Part shown: positions 57,481-64,000 of the stretch, one piece after another
How positions within the stretch are numbered: the first letter of the stretch is position 1
How the letters are laid out: every line of letters begins with the position of its first letter
From: Inia geoffrensis
Taxonomy: Eukaryota; Chordata; Mammalia; Artiodactyla; Iniidae
Reading direction: 5' to 3'
Length of the DNA stretch: 64,000 bases
NCBI GenBank assembly: GCA_036417435.1
Contig: CM070903.1
Coordinates: forward strand, 94,199,001-94,263,000
Program-made: the position numbers and the translations under genes
The notes under the pieces: generated by a model
Databases searched by the model: none
What the model was told of the DNA's origin: nothing
What the model saw: only the letters and a program-made list of their open reading frames with translations

Positions 57481-58550
57481 GTCATTAGTCCTGTTAGACA
57501 AATACCTAGACTCTCCAGACTTGTGCATATACCTATAGCTGTAGCATTATCTATGTGAACTATTTGGTACACTTTGTGACTTTGACATATACGCCTTTGA
57601 CATATAGATTTCTTAATAACTACATGCCCTACAAATATGTTAAAAAAGAAATCATACCACAACTCAACAGAAATCACAGAAATTTTGTTTCAAACAGAAA
57701 CCTTGTTTTTAAAACAAAATTAATATACCAGATAATGCATTGGTTTAAATATAAAGCCTTCTTTATTACATAAAGTGTATATAATTTAAAATCAGTATAT
57801 GAGACATTATTATCTTTGAGATATTTGTGGCATTATCTATTGATAACTCTGAGATATATTCAAGTCCTTCATGTGCAATCATTACCACCCCTAGACCCAG
57901 GTGAGGTGGGCCCCTGGACCCCGTACTCTATAAGGCCTATCTATGACTCCCTGTGATTCTGCACTCCTCAAGTGACAAAGAATATGCAGGGCCAAATGGA
58001 TGTGTCCACCTGCAGGTTATGGTACTTTTCTAGACCATTCTCCAGGATATGTAAAACTCTGACATTTCCTGCCCTAATCTTCCTAAGGTTAATCCAGGAA
58101 CTTGTAGGACTCCTTCCTAGTCCATTTTCCTAAAGGTAGAATATGTGTATCACTAGACCAGAAGGTTGGCCAAGACAGAGCTTTGGGGGTTGGGAAGTAG
58201 CATCAAGGGACTTAGAAATAGGATTCATTAGAATCAGAGCATGAGATCCCTTGTGGTGTAGCGTTGAGCTGGGGGTAGAAAAGTGATGCCTCGGTCAACA
58301 GATGAGAGACCTGCTCTTCAGCCAAGGTCTGACATAGAAATCCAAGGGTTAGAGAATTCTAAATTCAAACCTGGGCTTCTAGGTCATTATGAAAATGTAT
58401 TTATCAAGAAGAACATATTTAACAGTTTGTTATTTTACAATTCTTTAATATTTGCTCATGCCCCACAAACTGTTAGGGGTAAGACTATATATGATTAGTA
58501 CTCTTAACCTCAAAGTAAAACTGTGATAATTAAAATAGAATTTCTTATAT
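57481..58550. other. Unique sequence, no gene
   Basis: No repeat, exon or RNA gene is recognised. Confidence 0.4.
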
Positions 58551-58554
58551 AATT

Positions 58555-58885
58555 GCTAATATAAATTCAATCTGACTGTAAGGACTTTTACCTGTCACTG
58601 TTAATTAAAACTGTGCTTTGTCATCTGTGATGATCATTTATTACAGTAAAAGTCGTTAATTTCTGAACCAATGATAAATTACAAAATGTAATTGCAAGGG
58701 CTGTTTTATTTCTAAGGACAGGTAGCAAAATTGCCTTAATATTCAACAATGTGAGGTAATTTCAAGTGTTATCATACCCCTATCTCACAGTCCATTGGGT
58801 TTTGTATTGGCAGCAGGCAATGCTGTAATTTTTCAGTTTCTTAATTAGATTTAGCCATTAATTTAACTATTCCATCATAAAGGAA
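58555..58885. other. Candidate conserved noncoding sequence
   Basis: About 330 bp with no repeat signature and many core homeodomain-type TAAT/ATTA motifs (AGTCGTTAATTTC, CTTAATTAGATTTAGCCATTAA) mixed with AACAATG and CATTTATTACAG. This texture is common in deeply conserved vertebrate enhancers, but conservation cannot be seen from one sequence. Confidence 0.3.
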
Positions 58886-59094
58886 AGAGCATATAACCCT
58901 ATTTGTGAGTTGTTTTTTCTTTCGGTTTTTACTAAACAGTTTCTGATGGATTCATATGGTCATAACATTTACAACTGGAATCTTGTTATCTATTTACCTA
59001 CTTAAGATTCACATCATTGGGAACACATTGGGAGATGGGGACTCAGCCTTCTTATTTACTTTCTACTGACACAAAAATTCACATCTTAACCCTA

Positions 59095-59330
59095 ATATTT
59101 ATGATTATAGAAAAATGTACAAAGCACTTATCAAACTATTATTTATTCTTCATTACTACTTTGCAAAGTATATTGTTATCTTAATTTCACAGATTAATTA
59201 AACTGAAGTGCACAGAAGATGAGGAACATCCCCAAATCACACAGCATGTAAGTGGCAAATTCTCTGACTCCACATCCTATGTTTTTTTCCCAAAACACCA
59301 TATTTCTCAAACATCACACCTTTTGTGGCA
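59095..59330 (-). mobile_element. MIR SINE, antisense, diverged
   Basis: GTACAAAGCACTTATCAAAC, TAATTTCACAGATTAATTAAACTG, CATCCCCAAATCACACAGC and GTAAGTGGCAAATTCTCTGAC fit an antisense MIR. Confidence 0.85.
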
Positions 59331-59389
59331 GACAATGATGGGAACTCATAAGTACACAACACTGACTTATTACCTTCCCTAAATCAATA

Positions 59390-59530
59390 AATATTGCCAA
59401 ATCATAAGGTTGCTGTGGAGGATGAAAGATGGGTAAGACATAGTTCCTGCAATCAGGGAGTGTACCTACTAATACTGAAGTTGAGAAATGCCTATGTCAA
59501 ATTAAAGAGATAGGATAAGTCTAAGTGCCC
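59390..59530 (-). mobile_element. L2-like fragment, antisense
   Basis: ATCAATAAATATTGCCAAATC, then GACATAGTTCCTGCAATCAGGGAG and TGTACCTACTAATACTG, weakly match the reverse complement of the L2 3' end. Confidence 0.5.
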
Positions 59531-59730
59531 CAGAGGAGTGCAAGGCACCACAGACGTCCTAAGGAGGGAGGTACAATTTCTGACAAGAGCAATCAAAAGA
59601 GTTATGACTCAGTAGGGATAGCAGAATATGAGCTCAGCTTCCCAGGATGAATCAAGGTGTATAAGGGAGAAATCCAAGTTTCTAGATAGATGAAACAGCG
59701 TAAGCAGAAGCTAGCGATGGGGAAAAGAAA

Positions 59731-59860
59731 TGTGTGTGTTTGTGTGTGTGTGTGTGTATCTATGTCTATGTCTATAGTCTATATCTATGTCTACATCTGT
59801 GTTTACAACTATATCTGTAACTATATCTATAACTATGTCTATATCTATATCTATATGATC
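59731..59860. repeat. (TG)n followed by (TATCTA/TATGTC)n microsatellite
   Basis: A TG run at about 59731-59758 passes into imperfect TATCTATGTC-type hexanucleotides to about 59860. The tyrosine/arginine-rich reverse frame is a translation of this tract. Confidence 0.95.
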
Positions 59861-60029
59861 TATAATCATAGATATCTATCGGGAGATATCCATGTCTACA
59901 GGTTTGGTAATGCCTGCTAGATCTGATGGCTGAAAAAAACAATAGTCTACTAATAACAGAGAGCAGCGGATTCAAAAACCAACTGAATATATTTTCACCT
60001 ATCATAGCAACACAGAACCAAAAAAAGAT

Positions 60030-60600
60030 AGTTAAGAACAATGTAAATGAGGGATGTGGAAATCCAAAATTTCATACATCACTGGTGGGGGTGTAAAATA
60101 GGATTAACGGCCTGAACACCTTGGAGCCAGCAAATCCAATTCCAGAAACCGATACTCAAGATGTACCTGAACAAGTACTCAAAGACATATGCATACGCAC
60201 ATTTATTACAGTAGAATAGTATGGTAGTATTATTATTTATAATGGAGAAAATTTGAACAGTCTGAATCTTAATCATATGGAATTTAAAAAATAAATTATA
60301 GAACATCTTTTTCTAAAAACTGTTAGATCTACATGTATTAACAAATCATCATTATATTGTTAAGTGAAGAGAGCAACTGATGGAACAGTAAATACAGTAT
60401 GCCTGCATTTAAGTAGATAAAATATATGTACATATGTATGACAAGTATGGAAAAGTCTATACCAAATCATAAACAATAGTTATTTCTGAAAGTAGAACTA
60501 CAAGGAACTTTCAAGTTCTACTTAACACTAGCGCTGTTTGAATACTTGCAAGGAGTAGGTTTAATTATTTTAAGTTTAAATATTATAAGTTGTCATAACT
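60030..60600 (+). mobile_element. Old L1 (L1M-type) 3' part
   Basis: ACATCACTGGTGGGGGTGTAAAATAGG-like text, GCCAGCAAATCCAATTCCAG, then ACTCAAGATGTACCTGAACAAG and GCACATTTATTACAGTAGAATAG, with AGTATGCCTGCATTTAAGTAG and GTTATTTCTGAAAGTAG later, follows the ORF2 C-terminus and 3' UTR order of L1M. It is strongly diverged. Confidence 0.7.
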
Positions 60601-61129
60601 CATAACACATTATTCTCCCCAACCTTACTGCCTTTGAGGGGTAAATTACTCAAAAAATCTCAACCTCTTTTAGAATTTTTTTCTTAATTACGTTTGATCT
60701 GAAGACCACAAAACAGCACTACAACAGCTAATTTTCATAAATACAAACAAGGTTTTTTTGTGGCCAAAATGTACAAAGAAGAAAAAGGACAGATAGGTTA
60801 GGTTTTCCATTTGATGACAGAATAATTATTCCATGTTTTTATAACCAAAGAAGTCAGATTATTTCAAATAAAACTTCCTACCTGCTAAAGTTATTCTTGG
60901 CTTTTCTATTTTCTTCATATCTTTTCCATAAAAAGAAATACTCCCTCAATCTTTCATCAATATTTTAATTAGGCAAGTACTTATACAGCTGTAAACCCCT
61001 CTTAGGATTTCAAAGATCTCAGGTATGCTTCAAAGCAACAATATGCATTTTTACCTGTCTGAAATCCTTTACCCAAAATGGAATCTACCAGGTAATGTAA
61101 AGGTGTTTTTCTATTTTTTCCTTTACCTT
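60601..61129. other. Unique AT-rich sequence
   Basis: Nothing recognised. Confidence 0.4.
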
Positions 61130-61136
61130 GGGGGGA

Positions 61137-61201
61137 AGACAAAGAAAGAAAGAGAGAAGAAAGAAAGAAAAATAAAGACAGACAGACAAAGAAAGAAAGA
61201 C

Positions 61202-61251
<50 letters not shown>

Positions 61252-61336
61252 GGAGGGAGGGAGGGAGGAAGGAAGGAAGGAAGGAAGGAAGGAAGGAAGG
61301 AAGGAAGGAAGGGGGAGGAAGAGAGGAAGGAAGAAA
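61137..61336. repeat. Long purine tract: (GAAA)n - (GGGA)n - (GGAA)n
   Basis: About 200 bp almost purely purine on the plus strand. The unit changes from GAAA (to about 61249) to GGGA (61250-61266) and GGAA (61267-61310), ending GGGGGAGGAAGAG. The lysine/glutamate-rich and serine/phenylalanine-rich frames are its translations. Confidence 0.97.
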
Positions 61337-63842
61337 TATCTTAGTACCACTGGTTGCTATGACAACATTTTCACAATGACCTATTTCTTTATATCAAAAA
61401 TGACAGGTCATCCCACTCGCCACAGGTATATTTCACTGTGGCTCTTGCAACTTCACATAACATTCTTCAAAGTTAGCTTCAGGTTTGCCACTAGATTTAA
61501 GTCACAAATTTATCTAGTTTTTATTATTTCAGTAAAAAAAAATTTCCAAAGGATATTAGTTGAAAAATAATATTAATTTCTACATGCACATATCTAAAGC
61601 TGTCAGTACATTTTGGGGGTTGATAATGCCTGACAGTGTAGATTTGAGTGAAGATGGCTTGTCAGTCGGGATGGTAAAAAGCCTATGCAAAGTAATTTTC
61701 CCCTAAAGAAAGTTGTCAAGATTGAGAGTACACTGACTGTTATTGATTATATGGTAGCAGAAGTAACAAATTGAAGATACAGAGAAGGAAAAGCACTGTT
61801 AAGTTCAAGGCACATGCAACAGTACACACATAGAGCTTGCTGTCATTTGATGAAAGCATTTTGGAAAGGGAATACCAACTCTTCATCACTATTTGACAAC
61901 TCTAAGTAATATGCAGTTTATACAGGCATTTTAATATAGAAACAACAGTGATTTTCATCATCATTAAATTATTAACAGTAATCTCATTGAGTCCTTCTGT
62001 GTCATGGAGAAGCTCAGTAGGCCAAGTGGCCAAAATGTTTCAGCAAAATTTTCTACCGTAACATGAATTTCTCTCAAAGTACTATAAAACTTTGCAACAT
62101 TTTTGACAATGCCTCTATCGGATCTCACCAGGGGAGTCTCTGACTCATCATATAAATTGAACTCTCAGAAATGAAATGTTGATTGTGACCACTGTTATGA
62201 GCACGTTTGAAAAGTGTCCCCATTATTTACCTCACTGAACAACAAATAATTCCCAACTGACTACGGGAAGCAAATAAATTATTTTGGTTAAACAAATCCA
62301 TACGTCCGAAAAGACTGCAGTCTGACCAACTCTGACCATCATTTTAAACAGTGAAACCACCCTGTCATTTTAGAGAATGGTTAAAGACTTGTTCTTCTAT
62401 GATTGAGAACATAAGCACTGTGGGGACAATGTTAGACATCAGGACACATTCTCATGTGCCAGACTTACGTAATATGTTCCTCTTCCTAGCTTATGCCTCC
62501 CAATCCAAGCTTTTGCACTGGCTAACAATTACTCTGGGTACTCGCAAGTAACTGAAGCTTTTGCATCTGCCACTGCAGGTAAAAAAATAAAAAGCAGGCA
62601 ATAAAAAATATGTGTTTGATTAAAGGAACAGTTCTGCCATAGCCTCTAATTGCTCTCAGGATCTGAATTGGCAAAACCATAAGACATTCAACAAAAGGTT
62701 CTATGCAGGTAGGCCCATAAAACCTAATAATTTCTCATAAAGCAGACCATTCCATTTAAAATAAGAGAAAGCTATGAGCAATAAAGACCATGCTATTAAC
62801 AATTAGTCTTCTGCACACATGATTAGACTTAGAGAGATAAAGAAGCCTCTAAATTTAATGGTGAATCCCATATTTCTGGCAGGGTTCACCATTCTGTGCT
62901 AATTATGTTGAAAGACCTTGTGCTACTTAAAAGTACTTAGACTGCAAAGTACGACACCATCTCCATGGATTCACTGTTAACACTTAACATTTAACTTTGA
63001 TATTAAAGTACATTTGAATGTATGAATTCAGGAGTAATTTTTTTTTAATATCTTACAACCATTTTTAGGAAAGGTTTTAAGCCTTCACCAACTCTAATAT
63101 TTACTGATATGTATGTAATTCAGCATTTCATAGAACTTAAAAAAAAAAAACAGTAGGCAGAGAATCCTATTTTAAGGAGGAATTAAAATGAATCAAAAGA
63201 CCCACCCAGTAAGTAAAGCCAGTATAAAAAGGGAGCTCAGAGCAGGAAATCCTATCTGTTGCTTACCAAACACATTTTTAAAAACTTATTTTAAATGATG
63301 CAAAAGAAAACAGAATGGATCCACCAGAATCCAGGAAACAAACGCTAATGTGAATTTCTTTATTAAATAGAATCACGTGCCTCTTCTAAATAGAAAAGAC
63401 TTGTTCTTTCATATCGCTTTATACTAATTTGGTTGTATAAAGGGTACTTTCCTATTAGCATACAAATGTAACTTCAGTTAATGTAAATGGAAGTTATCTA
63501 CACACCACAGTTGTACAAAAGATCAAAGGTAAAGTTATTGGTAATGTTTAATGTATAAGTTATTAAAAAGGAACTTAAGAAATATAATGCCAAAAAATTC
63601 TAGATTTATAAAGCAAACAGAGGAAACACTGTCTTTGCCATTAGAATGGGATGGTCAGAGATCTCATTTTCTGTTGGACTGTATTTAATTTGTAAGTGTT
63701 TAGTCTTTGGGAAATAAAAGAGAATCCTATTGGCATTCGTATAACGTTATTTGAAAAGAAAACCATTTTAATTTTATTTCTGAATACGCAGAATAGGAAA
63801 ACAAGTAAAAACAGTTTTAAAGCCACAGGGAAGCAGAGGAGT
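61337..63842. other. Unique sequence, no gene; possible conserved noncoding parts
   Basis: About 2.5 kb without a recognised repeat family or exon. Short A runs lie near 61533 and 63141. The stretch at about 62600-62950 looks repeat-free with mixed composition, suggestive of conserved noncoding DNA. Confidence 0.4.
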
Positions 63843-63844
63843 CT

Positions 63845-63866
63845 CCCCCCCCCACCCCCCCCGCCC
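63845..63866. repeat. Poly(C) tract, G-quadruplex-prone on the minus strand
   Basis: C9, A, C8, G, C3 on the plus strand. On the minus strand the long G runs could form a G-quadruplex. It is isolated in AT-rich DNA. Confidence 0.9.
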
Positions 63867-64000
63867 TTAACTGCACAATAGTTAGTGTCTCCATAGAAAC
63901 TGATGGTAACGCAGTAAAGTGTCATCAGCAAACCTGGGCTTCTAAAATATACACAAGTATGTTTCCAAAGATATTGAAAAACACATATATCATCCTTCCC

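Noticed and set aside
59731..59860. Regular short repeats that could suggest an array
   Set aside because: The units are contiguous microsatellite repeats without unique spacers, and this is a mammalian genome; it is not a CRISPR array.
61025..61570. A 181-codon plus-strand frame, the second longest in the window
   Set aside because: Its middle is a translation of the GAAA/GGGA/GGAA tract, and the ends have no recognisable domain. It is not a gene.

Overview
This is 64 kb of AT-rich mammalian nuclear DNA, almost certainly from a cetacean (dolphin or whale) or a very close cetartiodactyl relative. The diagnostic signal is nine copies of a tRNA-derived CHR-type SINE that begins GGGCTTCCCTGGTGGCGCAG and ends in a poly(A) tail. 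L1 3' ends of the cetartiodactyl type, plus MIR, L2, MaLR LTRs and old hAT elements, agree with this. I recognise no intact protein-coding gene, tRNA, rRNA, CRISPR array or prokaryotic feature. The long reading frames are translations of repeats or low-complexity tracts. The window looks like an intergenic gene desert or the inside of a very large intron.

Layout. 1-10 kb: two SINEs (365-577 and a longer variant at 1321-1619), an L1 3' end, a (TA)n tract, mostly unique AT-rich DNA, then an old L1M 3' part (about 8.45-9.66 kb). 10-18 kb: a reverse-strand MaLR LTR, a decayed but nearly 5'-complete L1 (10706-15715) with an internal deletion, a catalytic-site mutation, a nested SINE and no 3' end, a MIR, and a solo ERV1-like LTR split by a SINE. 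18-30 kb: a possible reverse-strand dehydrogenase pseudogene fragment, a 53-bp tandem duplication, LTR-like sequence, and MIR/L2 relics. 30-40 kb: an old L1 split by a SINE, a duplicated L1 3' tail with a perfect palindrome, an exon-like 55-nt segment (37989-38043), a DNA transposon and a SINE. 40-49 kb: MaLR LTRs in both orientations, L2, MIR and hAT-type elements, and a very short L1 with target-site duplications. 50-64 kb: three plus-strand SINEs, L2/MIR relics (one MIR split by a SINE), L1 fragments, several simple repeats, and unique stretches that may hold conserved noncoding elements.

No genes act together here. What the window records is a relative insertion history. Young CHR SINEs and short L1 tails sit inside older L1, LTR, MIR and L2 copies, and most are bracketed by clear target-site duplications. 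Repeat family names come from recognising the sequence by eye; no repeat library was searched.
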